A stretch of 64,000 bases of DNA, from assembly GCA_900319905.1 (NCBI GenBank), contig ONQB01000011.1:889-64888 (forward strand). The letters are read 5' to 3'. This stretch comes from an uncultured Prevotella sp. (lineage in GTDB: Bacteria > Bacteroidota > Bacteroidia > Bacteroidales > Bacteroidaceae). A program made the translations under genes and the position numbers. The notes beneath the pieces are model-generated. The model saw nothing but the letters and a program-made list of their open reading frames with translations, was not told the DNA's origin and made no database searches. Of this stretch, positions 39,313 to 47,402 are shown piece after piece (within the stretch, counting starts at the first letter, position 1; every line of letters starts with the position of its first letter).

Positions 39313-39320
39313 TAACTTTG
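39313..39320 (+). promoter_or_regulatory. -7 box of the fimbrial operon
   Basis: TAACTTTG is the best match to the Bacteroidetes -7 element before the operon. The first ATG is at 39584, so the leader would be about 257 nt. No TTG is correctly spaced, which suggests a regulated promoter. An imperfect 13-14 bp inverted repeat (39237-39250 and 39519-39531) encloses it. Confidence 0.5.
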
Positions 39321-39583
39321 CAAAAAATACAAATACAAGCCTCCGCACACAGTATTGCGCAGGCATATTGTGATACAAACACAAAGATATATAAGAGAAA
39401 AGATACGGGCGTTACGGCAAACTTTGATAGAATGCCAAATCGCAAACACAATAAAGATAGAAATTCCATGAGCACGCAGTACTGAGAGACTATAAGAGAT
39501 AACGATCGCTTCATCACAGGAGGAAGTAACGATGGACTCTCCGGGAAAAAGATGTGTATTAACAAGATGACTATTCATAATAG

Positions 39584-40225
39584 ATGACATTATCTAAGAT
39601 CATTTCGCTACAATTACCCATTGTGAGGGCAACATTCCTGCGAAGCATGCTGATGCTCGTTGTGATAGTTGCCGGGGGCACGCGTGCCGATGCTCAGTTG
39701 GCATTAAAGACCAACCTGCTCTACTGGGCCACTACGACGCCTAACATTGGCGCTGAGGTAGGACTGGGTGACAAGACCACCGGTCAGGTGTTTTATGGTC
39801 TCAATCCCTGGCGGCAGTCAGGTGGAGACCACAGTTCGCTGCGCCACTGGGTGCTTCAGCCTGAGGTGCGCCACTGGTTCTGCGAAAAGTTCAACGGCTG
39901 GTTCGTCGGTGTGCATGCCATGGGCGGACAGTACAATGCCGGCGGCGTCGACCTTCCCCTCAATCTCATCCATACGCTGGAAGACCATCGCTACAAAGGA
40001 TGGTACATCGGCGGCGGACTGACAGGCGGCTATCAGTGGCCCTTGTCGCGCCACTTCAGCCTGGAAGCCAATGTGGGAGTGGGCTATCTCTATTCGCCCT
40101 ATCGTAAATACTGCGCTTACTGCACCAATGACAGTAAGAAGGAACACCGTAACTATGTGGGACCCACCAAGGCAGCCCTGTCGGTTGTCTATGTGTTTGG
40201 CTCCAATTCAAAAACAGAGAAATGA
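39584..40225 (+). CDS. DUF3575 outer-membrane-type protein of fimbrial operon
   Basis: A 213-residue exported protein. After the signal sequence (MLMLVVIVAGGTRADAQ within the first 40 residues) comes a DUF3575 domain: LALKTNLLYWATTTPNIGAEVGL, repeated beta strands and a GYQWPLSRHFSLEANVGVGY segment, as in small outer-membrane barrels. In Bacteroidales such genes commonly precede fimbrial subunit genes. The start may be 39584 or the in-frame ATG 39647, which would give a more compact signal peptide. It overlaps the next gene by 4 nt (ATGA), so translational coupling is likely. Its exact role in assembly is unknown. Confidence 0.8.
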   Translation: MTLSKIISLQLPIVRATFLRSMLMLVVIVAGGTRADAQLALKTNLLYWATTTPNIGAEVGLGDKTTGQVFYGLNPWRQSGGDHSSLRHWVLQPEVRHWFCEKFNGWFVGVHAMGGQYNAGGVDLPLNLIHTLEDHRYKGWYIGGGLTGGYQWPLSRHFSLEANVGVGYLYSPYRKYCAYCTNDSKKEHRNYVGPTKAALSVVYVFGSNSKTEK

Positions 40226-41565
40226 TGGAAAACACATTATCGCTTAGTCTTTTCACGGTGCTGATGTTGCAGTTGCCCGTTGGTCTTCATGCCCAGCGGT
40301 GTCAGGACGTGCGTGTGGCCGACCGCCATGTGCGCGTGGAGCAGACCACCGTCGACCGCTCCCGGCAACATCTCACGCTGTCGATGAAGATGCGCCTTGA
40401 CTCCCTGCGGCTGCGCAGCAACAACACACTCGTCTTCACCCCTGTCGTGACGACGGCTGAGGGAGAAAAGGCCCTGCCGAAAATCGTCATCAATGGCCGG
40501 CGCCAGCAGATCATGACCGAACGTGGCACCTACGGCAACCGCTATGGTAGCGATGCCACCATCGTAAGACGCACCAACGGCAAGCCTCAGACGGTGGACT
40601 ATACCGCTACCATCCCTGTGAGCGATAAGCTCTCTGAGTACAGCGTGCGCCTCGATGAGGACGTGTGCGGCTGTGGCGATGTCGATACGGCATCGACCAA
40701 CCACTATCCCCTCGTCAGCTGGCAGCAGCCCAAGGCCTCATTCGTCCGGCCGAAGGCAGAGGCTGTGAAGATACGCCACCTCGACAAACGGGCGTACATC
40801 GACTTCCCCGTTGACCAGATCACGCTCTATCCCGACTACCGTCGCAATCCGGAGCAGCTCGACAGCATCGTCAACACCATCAACGCCCTCAAGGCTGACA
40901 ACAACCTTGAAGTGAGCGCCATCAATATCCACGGCTACGCTTCGCCCGAGAGTCCTTATGAGCACAATGCCTATCTGGCCAAGAACCGTGCCAAGACGCT
41001 CACAGAGTTTGTGCGCCGGCAGGTTGCACTGCCCGCGTCGCTCTTCTCCGTCTCCTCCACACCGGAAGACTGGGACGGACTCATCAGCTTCATCAAGGGA
41101 AGCAATCTTGAGCACAAGAGCGACATCCTGCTCATGGCCTCCGACAGTACGGTGGCGCCCGACGCGCGCGAGTGGCGCATCAAGCTCAAATATCCCGACG
41201 AGTATAAATTCATGCTTGTCACGTGGTATCCTGCCCTGCGCCACTCCGACTACCATATTACTTATAAGGTGAAGCCCTTCGACGTGGAGACCGCCAAGCG
41301 ACTCATCAAGACACAGCCGCAACTACTCTCCGAGGAAGAGATGTTTATGGTGGCACAGACCTATGAGCCGGGCTCACCGGAGTTCAACGACGTCATGCAG
41401 ACGGCCGTGCGCCTCTTCCCCAACAACCCGACGGCCAACCTCAATGCCGCCATCACCCTGCTCAATGAAGGCAAGGCCGACGAAGCCAAACCCTATCTCG
41501 ACAAGGTGGGACACCGGCCCGAGGCGCAAGAAGCCTGGAAGGTGTATGAAAAGTTGAAGAAATAG
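40222..41565 (+). CDS. DUF3868/OmpA-like protein of fimbrial operon
   Basis: A 447-residue exported protein with a signal peptide (MMENTLSLSLFTVLMLQLPV onward, cleaved near HAQ). The N-terminal half fits DUF3868 and a later part contains an OmpA-like peptidoglycan-associating segment (GYASPESPYEHNAYLAKNRA). The C-terminal 80 residues look like helical repeats (FPNNPTANLNAAITLLNEG). It probably forms a periplasmic or outer-membrane complex with the DUF3575 product to support fimbria assembly or anchoring; this is inference from gene order. Confidence 0.8.
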   Translation: MMENTLSLSLFTVLMLQLPVGLHAQRCQDVRVADRHVRVEQTTVDRSRQHLTLSMKMRLDSLRLRSNNTLVFTPVVTTAEGEKALPKIVINGRRQQIMTERGTYGNRYGSDATIVRRTNGKPQTVDYTATIPVSDKLSEYSVRLDEDVCGCGDVDTASTNHYPLVSWQQPKASFVRPKAEAVKIRHLDKRAYIDFPVDQITLYPDYRRNPEQLDSIVNTINALKADNNLEVSAINIHGYASPESPYEHNAYLAKNRAKTLTEFVRRQVALPASLFSVSSTPEDWDGLISFIKGSNLEHKSDILLMASDSTVAPDAREWRIKLKYPDEYKFMLVTWYPALRHSDYHITYKVKPFDVETAKRLIKTQPQLLSEEEMFMVAQTYEPGSPEFNDVMQTAVRLFPNNPTANLNAAITLLNEGKADEAKPYLDKVGHRPEAQEAWKVYEKLKK

Positions 41566-41637
41566 TCAGACCCTACGGGGCTGTCCTCCGCAAGACATAT
41601 CAACAATAGTGAATATTTACAATTTAATATTTTAGGC

Positions 41638-43536
41638 ATGAAAAAATCTTTCAAAGTTCTTTCAACCCTTGCCTTCGTGGGCACTGCCCTCTTAGGCATG
41701 ACGGCATGCTCCAGCTCGGACGATAATATCTCCGGCAGCGAGAACGCCAACAACGACCTTAAACAGTATGTTGCGGTCAACATTCAGAGCGTACAGAGTG
41801 CTGCGGCTGCAGGCGCAAAAGCCGCTACTCGCGCTAAAAATGACACCTATGAAGATGGTACTGCTGACGAGTAGAAAGTTACCAGCATCGCCTTCTACTT
41901 CTTCAACGCCGATGGTACACCTTTCCGTCTGAGCAACAATAACAACCACAACTGGTTGAGCTTTGATCAAGATGATTTACCAAAATTCACAATGGACGAC
42001 AATAGCAATAATGGCATTGAGGCGAAGAGCGATGTCGTGTTGCTGCTTCAGAACAACACGGGAGCCAGCCCTGCTTCAATGATTGTTGTCCTCAACCCGA
42101 CGAGTTTCACCACAAATGATCCCATCAATCCGGATCCTCTGGGCGATGTGAATACAGGTACTCTGAGAGACATGTCGCTCACCGACCTCCGTGCTAATAC
42201 GCTGTTAGCATCATCCGCTCATGACGAGAATGGTTTTGTGATGAGTAACAGCATCTATTTGGAGAATGGTGCCCTTCGTGGTGCTACGCAGACAGCAGGA
42301 CATATTGCCACTTCCGAAGAGGCTGCAAAAGCTAATCCTGTAGAGGTCTATGTGGAGCGCGTCAATGCTAAAGTGCGTGCGCATTTAGCTACTGAAAGCA
42401 GCACGGGCGTGCCGACAGAGAAAGGCAAGTTAGGCTCCATCACTGCTACGAAGGATATCACAGCGGAGGCAAATGGTAAAACATCGACCATCGTCACAAA
42501 AGGTAAGGCATATCCTGCTTACTATGTTGGCGATGCATCAGAAAGAAAAGTCTATGCGCTCGTCTTAGGTTGGGGTTTGGCTGACCAGAATGGTCATGCT
42601 GCTTTAGAGAAAGACCTTGGCGCAGAGAAAGATTGGAGTCTTTGGAATAAAGACTTAGGTTTTACTCCCTGGACTACCGCCGATTATCATCGTAGCTTCT
42701 GGGAAATAAGCACAGGCTTCAATAGTAATGTTTCTGGCGGCAGCAACAATCAGTTGGTTAACCAATCCTGGAATGCCTACACAACATCGCTGACCACAGA
42801 GGCCACCTCTCTCTATACCCTGCCTAACACCCATCAGAGTCTTACAGGTTATCAAAATTGCGACAAGAATACCGAACAGTCTGAGTTTACGAAGTTCTTG
42901 GCCAAGACTGTCCTTGTGTATAACAAAGGTACAGAGGCTGCCCCCGACTGGGAGCCGGCAGAGCTCTGTACCTATGAGAATATCAACTATTTCGGTACGG
43001 AGGCTCTGCGCACGAAGATTGCTCAGGAGTATAAGAAGTACTATACAAAGTCTACAGATGAGAGCGGTAAAGAAACCTACACTGCGCTGGCTCCCACTGA
43101 CATCACCTTCTCAACAACATCAACAGGAACAAGTTTACCTAAGGATTACCAGGTGGTGCCTTGTGTGAAGGGTACGACTTACTACGTAAAGGCTTCTGAT
43201 GACACGTATACCGCTGTTCAGGCTGCCACCATCAATCAGGAGATGGCTGCCAACACCGCAGATGTGCGCAACGCCGGTATGACCTATTATTATTACTGCA
43301 TCCGTCATCTGGCTCAGAACAACACGCAGATTGGTTACCTTGGTGTGGTGCGCAACCACCTTTATGATGTCAATGTGAACAGCATGACTGGCTTCGGTAC
43401 GCCGGTCTATGATCCTGACAAGGTGATTATACCTGTAGTACCCAACAATGCAGCTACCTTCTTGGCTGCACAGATCAACGTGCTTCCTTGGCGTATTGTC
43501 GTCAACAACGCTGATCTTGACGCTACAGCAGAATAG
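41638..43536 (+). pseudogene. Mfa1-type major fimbrillin, interrupted by one in-frame TAG
   Basis: The frame from ATG 41638 to the TAG ending at 43536 would encode a 632-residue fimbrial subunit, but codon 79 (41872-41874) is TAG. Upstream is an intact lipoprotein signal (lipobox LGMTAC, Cys24), the first strand region LKQYVAVNIQSV and an Arg65 in KAATRAKND where trypsin-like processing of FimA/Mfa1 precursors might occur. Downstream the same frame continues KVTSIAFYFFNADGTPF and ends with the subunit-type INVLPWRIVVNN. No frameshift is present. Without readthrough, only a 78-residue secreted peptide is made. It may be a recent pseudogene, a sequence error or readthrough-dependent; TAG is a normal stop elsewhere in the window. 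Confidence 0.8.
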
Positions 43537-43548
43537 TAATTCTTTAAG

Positions 43549-43613
43549 GTGTTAGGTGTTGTGTGTTGGGTGTTAATGAAGTGACAAACCATTAACACCT
43601 AACACCTGTCACC
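43549..43613. repeat. Palindromic repeat between fimbrillin and anchor gene
   Basis: AGGTGTTAGGTGTT on the left and AACACCTAACACCT on the right, with further TGGGTGTTAATG/CATTAACACC pairing, form a long imperfect hairpin in the 106-nt gap after the fimbrillin stop. It could act as an attenuator so that the major subunit is made in excess of the minor subunits, or be an inserted palindromic repeat. Confidence 0.6.
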
Positions 43614-43642
43614 CACGTAAACTCATCCATAATCCCAAATCA

Positions 43643-44689
43643 ATGTTGAAAGCATTTCGATATTCCCCACGCTTATTGCGTCGCCTCTCGCTCCTCTTCA
43701 TAGCGATGGGTGCGCTTCTCCTTTCCTCCTGTGGTATGATGGGGGCCGACAGTGGTCAGGACTGTACCACCTACCGGCGCGTGCGTTTCGTCTTCGACAT
43801 GAACATGCTGTTCTCCGATGCCTTCGCCCATGAGGTTGACACCGTCACCCTCTATGCCAATGACGCCTCGGGAAAGATTGTCTATACCAAGCGTGAGGCT
43901 GTGGCCGACATTGTGAGCAAGGGATATATGGATGTCAACGACCTCAAGCCCGGTACCTACACCTTCCGCGTGTGGGCCACCGGCGAGGATCGTTATGATA
44001 ACTCCTATACCTATGGCGACGATATCATTGACCGGGAAGATACCACCCGTCTCTCTGTCCTCGTCAACAACGACAACACTGAGGTCAACCACGATCTCAC
44101 ACCCCTCTTCTTCGGTGTCACACGCAATGTTGACATGACCGACTATCAATATGGTGGCGTCCGCGAAGCCACCGTCTACCTCACCAAAGATACCAACCGC
44201 TTCAGCATCGTATTGCAGAATCTTAGCGGCGAAAACCTCAATCCAACAGATTTCAGCTTCTACCTCACCGACGACAACGGACGCCTCGACTGCGTCAACA
44301 ACCTCTTCGGTGACGAGCAGCTCACCTATCGCGCATGGTCCGTGCGCAGCGGTACCGCCGGTGTCACCTCCCATGATGGCACTACCGTGACCGGAATATC
44401 GGCCGTCGTGGCCGAGATAACCACAAACCGGCTCGTCAAAGGACACGACATGCGACTGCATATCGTGGACAAGGGCAACAACAAGGAGATCGTCAACATT
44501 CCTGTCATCGACTACTGTCTCCTCGTCAAGAGTGCCCACTACAATTCTATGTCCGACCAGGAATACCTCGACCGTGAGGACCACTATGACATGGTCTTCT
44601 TCCTCGACAATGGTCGCAATTGGCTCGCTACCTCCATCTTCATCAACTCCTGGAGGGTAGTGCTGCAAAATGCCGATTTAGGACAATAA
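43643..44689 (+). CDS. FimB/Mfa2-family fimbrial anchor subunit
   Basis: A 348-residue lipoprotein: the signal ends in ALLLSSC (lipobox Cys about residue 30). The body has the FimB/Mfa2 features, including TYTFRVWATGEDRY, NNDNTEVNHDLTPLFFGV and the C-terminal INSWRVVLQNADLGQ. In Porphyromonas gingivalis Mfa2 and FimB anchor the fimbria to the outer membrane and limit its length. It lies directly after the major subunit, the same position as mfa2. Its stop overlaps the next start (TAATG). Confidence 0.85.
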   Translation: MLKAFRYSPRLLRRLSLLFIAMGALLLSSCGMMGADSGQDCTTYRRVRFVFDMNMLFSDAFAHEVDTVTLYANDASGKIVYTKREAVADIVSKGYMDVNDLKPGTYTFRVWATGEDRYDNSYTYGDDIIDREDTTRLSVLVNNDNTEVNHDLTPLFFGVTRNVDMTDYQYGGVREATVYLTKDTNRFSIVLQNLSGENLNPTDFSFYLTDDNGRLDCVNNLFGDEQLTYRAWSVRSGTAGVTSHDGTTVTGISAVVAEITTNRLVKGHDMRLHIVDKGNNKEIVNIPVIDYCLLVKSAHYNSMSDQEYLDREDHYDMVFFLDNGRNWLATSIFINSWRVVLQNADLGQ

Positions 44690-45834
44690 TGATATACGCT
44701 TTGAAGACAACATATAAAAGTTTCTGTCTGAAAGTCAGTCTGATGGCTTTGGCAGCGCTCTCCCTCGTAGCGTGCAGTCAGGATGTTGACAGCGACGATG
44801 CTCAAAAGAATATCGTCTCTGTCTACTTCACCCTGTCCGTTAATGAGGCTGCGGCATCCGTGGCTGCGAAGAGCCGTGCCACGGCGCCGCCGGAGGGCAC
44901 AGACACCTGGCAGAGCTACGACCCTAAGGGGGAAGCCGACGACTATGAGAACGCCATTGACGTGGATAAACTCAATGTGTATTTCTATAAGGTCGATGGC
45001 TCCTATGCCGGAAAGGTGGACGATATGACTGCTTACCGCGACGATACGAAGAAGAATGTCTACCATATCGTCGGTAAGATGAATATCGATAAGGACAACC
45101 TCGTCAACGACCAGTTCACGGGGCGCATGGTGGTCTATGCCAATATGGATACCCCTGCCACGTCGCCGTGGACGTCTGGCTCCACCGATGTCCTCGATCA
45201 GTCCTATTCCTTCAGTCCCTCCGCTCCTACCTATATTCCCATGTGGGGCGTGCGTACGGTCAGCTTCGCCGCTACCCCGGGCACTCAGCAGCAGCTCAAC
45301 GACGTGTACATGCTCCGCGCCGTGGCCAAGGTCACCGTTCAACTCGATGAGACCATCATGAAAGGATGGACCATCGAAGCCATCACCATGAACCGGTGGA
45401 ACAACAAAGGCTATTGCCTGCCTTCGTGGGTCGACGGTCTCAACGACACGCAGGCCCTCTCGTTCAACGAGAGCGAGCACGTCTATACCGACAACGATGT
45501 CCTCCAGACCACACCCCTCGACTTCACGGCCTCTACGGCCTCTACGGTGTCGAAAAACCTCTACCTGCCAGAATACGACAACACGTCGGCAGGTGTCACA
45601 CCGGCTACCATGAGCGTCAAGCTCCGCAAGCCTGACGGCACGTCGGAGGGACAGACCTATACGCTCAAGTTCGTCAAGTATGACGACAAGGACGCTCCGA
45701 CAGACGCGCCCTACGACATTGTGCGCAACCACTGGTACCAGTACCATGTCTATAAGCTCTCGGAGCATAAGATTGGCGTAAAGGTAACGGTCAAGCCCTG
45801 GTACTACGTGGAACACAAACAGATTGTGATGTAA
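44689..45834 (+). CDS. Fimbrial minor subunit lipoprotein (Mfa3/FimC-like)
   Basis: A 381-residue lipoprotein with signal MIYALKTTYKSFCLKVSLMA and lipobox LVAC. It has a two-domain fimbrillin-like layout with AVAKVTVQLDETIM in the first half and, at the end, IVRNHWYQYHVY followed by KVTVKPWYYVEHKQIVM, the kind of final strand used for subunit polymerisation. ATG 44689 overlaps the preceding stop by one base, indicating coupling. Assignment to Mfa3/FimC versus another minor subunit is by gene order only. Confidence 0.75.
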   Translation: MIYALKTTYKSFCLKVSLMALAALSLVACSQDVDSDDAQKNIVSVYFTLSVNEAAASVAAKSRATAPPEGTDTWQSYDPKGEADDYENAIDVDKLNVYFYKVDGSYAGKVDDMTAYRDDTKKNVYHIVGKMNIDKDNLVNDQFTGRMVVYANMDTPATSPWTSGSTDVLDQSYSFSPSAPTYIPMWGVRTVSFAATPGTQQQLNDVYMLRAVAKVTVQLDETIMKGWTIEAITMNRWNNKGYCLPSWVDGLNDTQALSFNESEHVYTDNDVLQTTPLDFTASTASTVSKNLYLPEYDNTSAGVTPATMSVKLRKPDGTSEGQTYTLKFVKYDDKDAPTDAPYDIVRNHWYQYHVYKLSEHKIGVKVTVKPWYYVEHKQIVM

Positions 45835-45840
45835 CTTACT

Positions 45841-47388
45841 ATGTCAAAACAGATATACACCTTTCTCCTGTCCTTGTGCGCTGTCCTCGTGTGGACGTCG
45901 TGCAGCAACGATGTTGCCGACAGCGGCACCACGGATGACGGTGGCGTCGACGTGACGCTGACCGTGGCCGCCCGTGAGCCCTATGCCACGGGACTGGCCA
46001 CACGTGCTTTCAGCGACACCCATGCCACCGACGGCGAGATGATGAAGAACTACATCATCGTGGCTGTCAACCAGTCGACGGGCAAGATTACGCACATCCT
46101 GCAGAGCGGTGACCTCGGGACGGAGGCCGAGAGCAGCTCTTACAAGGAGAAAGTGCACTTCGATACAGGAACCTATACTTTTTATACCTTTGCCAACCTT
46201 ACGCTCGACCAGCTTGGACTGGCCTCGGCTAAGGTGGGCGACGTCATGGGCACGGACGTGCCCGATTTAACAACACAAACCATTGCCGTCGACGGTAATA
46301 AGGCGACCGCCACGGCATTCACGTCTGGCATTCCGATGAGCAGCGTAACCCAGAGTGTTGTCTTAAATGCACGAAGCGAAGGCGTCAGCCTCTACGTGAC
46401 GCGCATGGTGGCCAAGATGACACTGCGGCTCTCCAATGCCACGACTTTGGCGATGAGACTCAATAGCATCACGCTGAGCGACATCACCAAGAACGCCTCA
46501 CTCAACGCAAACACGAAAAATCTCTACCTGCTGCCCGACGTGGCCACCGACGCCAGTCAGGTAGAGTATTGCAGACCACATTTAACCTCAGCCGCTACTG
46601 CCGCTTCCGGCTACGGCGACTATACTATTAAACCACAGACTACGACGACTGCCGCAGATGGTTCGACGACGCAAACTGATGGCGTCTCCATTCCGGCCAA
46701 CAGCAGCTCTTCGCCTACCGATGTGACGTTCTATGTCAACGAGAGCCAGGCCCATGACCCCGCCAACATCCAGCTGACGCTGAACATCACGTCAATGCAA
46801 CCCGACGGTACGACCATCACCACGAACAATCGCTATGCACTCCTGGACTGGACGTACATAGGCCGCAACGACTACCGCGTCATCCCCATTACGATCGACG
46901 ACTACAAGCTCACCTTTGACGTGAAGTACTTCACCGCCATTGGCGTGCTGCCGCCCACCGTCACCGACGACGGACAGGACCTCGACCTCGGCTTCACCTA
47001 CTACGGTGACATCTACCTTGTGCCGAAGTTGTCGACGTGGAGCGGTACGGCAGTCCCTGACGATGTAAGCAGGAGCCTTATCTTTGCCGACAGTCCATGG
47101 ACCCTCGTCTCGGGCTCCAACCCCGAAGGCTTCTTCGCCACCGCGCCTTATTGGAACAGCACAAACAAGTGGGTAGAGGGCAGCATCGGCTTCACCGAAG
47201 GCACCTCCGCCGTCTATCGCCTACAGTGCACCATCACAAAGACCGATGGCACTACGGAGACCCTCGCCCGCAACGTCCGCTTCAAGATGACGCCTGCCAC
47301 CCTCGGCGCCAAGGCCTTCACCCGTGCTGCCGACCGCACAAGCTGGCAGTGGATAACGGCTTCTGAGTCAACGACCCATAACAAGTAA
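45841..47388 (+). CDS. Fimbrial minor subunit lipoprotein (Mfa4/FimD-like)
   Basis: A 515-residue lipoprotein: signal MSKQIYTFLLSLCAVLVWTS with lipobox WTSC. Mature sequence includes an Arg in GLATRAFSD near the start, where processing could occur, fimbrillin-like strands (YVTRMVAKMTLRLSNATTL) and the YRVIPITIDDYKLTFDVKYF segment. A C-terminal extension after about residue 380 adds further beta-rich sequence. It begins 6 nt after the preceding gene. It is probably an accessory or tip-proximal subunit; the precise role is inference. Confidence 0.7.
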   Translation: MSKQIYTFLLSLCAVLVWTSCSNDVADSGTTDDGGVDVTLTVAAREPYATGLATRAFSDTHATDGEMMKNYIIVAVNQSTGKITHILQSGDLGTEAESSSYKEKVHFDTGTYTFYTFANLTLDQLGLASAKVGDVMGTDVPDLTTQTIAVDGNKATATAFTSGIPMSSVTQSVVLNARSEGVSLYVTRMVAKMTLRLSNATTLAMRLNSITLSDITKNASLNANTKNLYLLPDVATDASQVEYCRPHLTSAATAASGYGDYTIKPQTTTTAADGSTTQTDGVSIPANSSSSPTDVTFYVNESQAHDPANIQLTLNITSMQPDGTTITTNNRYALLDWTYIGRNDYRVIPITIDDYKLTFDVKYFTAIGVLPPTVTDDGQDLDLGFTYYGDIYLVPKLSTWSGTAVPDDVSRSLIFADSPWTLVSGSNPEGFFATAPYWNSTNKWVEGSIGFTEGTSAVYRLQCTITKTDGTTETLARNVRFKMTPATLGAKAFTRAADRTSWQWITASESTTHNK

Positions 47389-47402
47389 TCAAGCACACAA
47401 CT

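Noticed and set aside
38223-39583. tRNA or other known structured RNA in the long gene-free block
   Set aside because: No cloverleaf with acceptor stem and T-loop was found; only isolated hairpins and repeats are visible.
41872-41874. Genome-wide reassignment of TAG, selenocysteine or pyrrolysine
   Set aside because: TAG ends several intact genes in this window, selenocysteine uses TGA, and no pyl genes are seen; only a local suppressor or mutation remains possible.
41956-43536. Separate fimbrial gene starting after the TAG
   Set aside because: It would begin at a TTG inside a conserved strand region and lack any export signal; the frame is continuous with the upstream lipoprotein signal.
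44584-45816. 410-codon open frame on the minus strand opposite a fimbrial gene
   Set aside because: It is antisense to a gene with a clear lipoprotein signal and operon overlap, and shows no domain.
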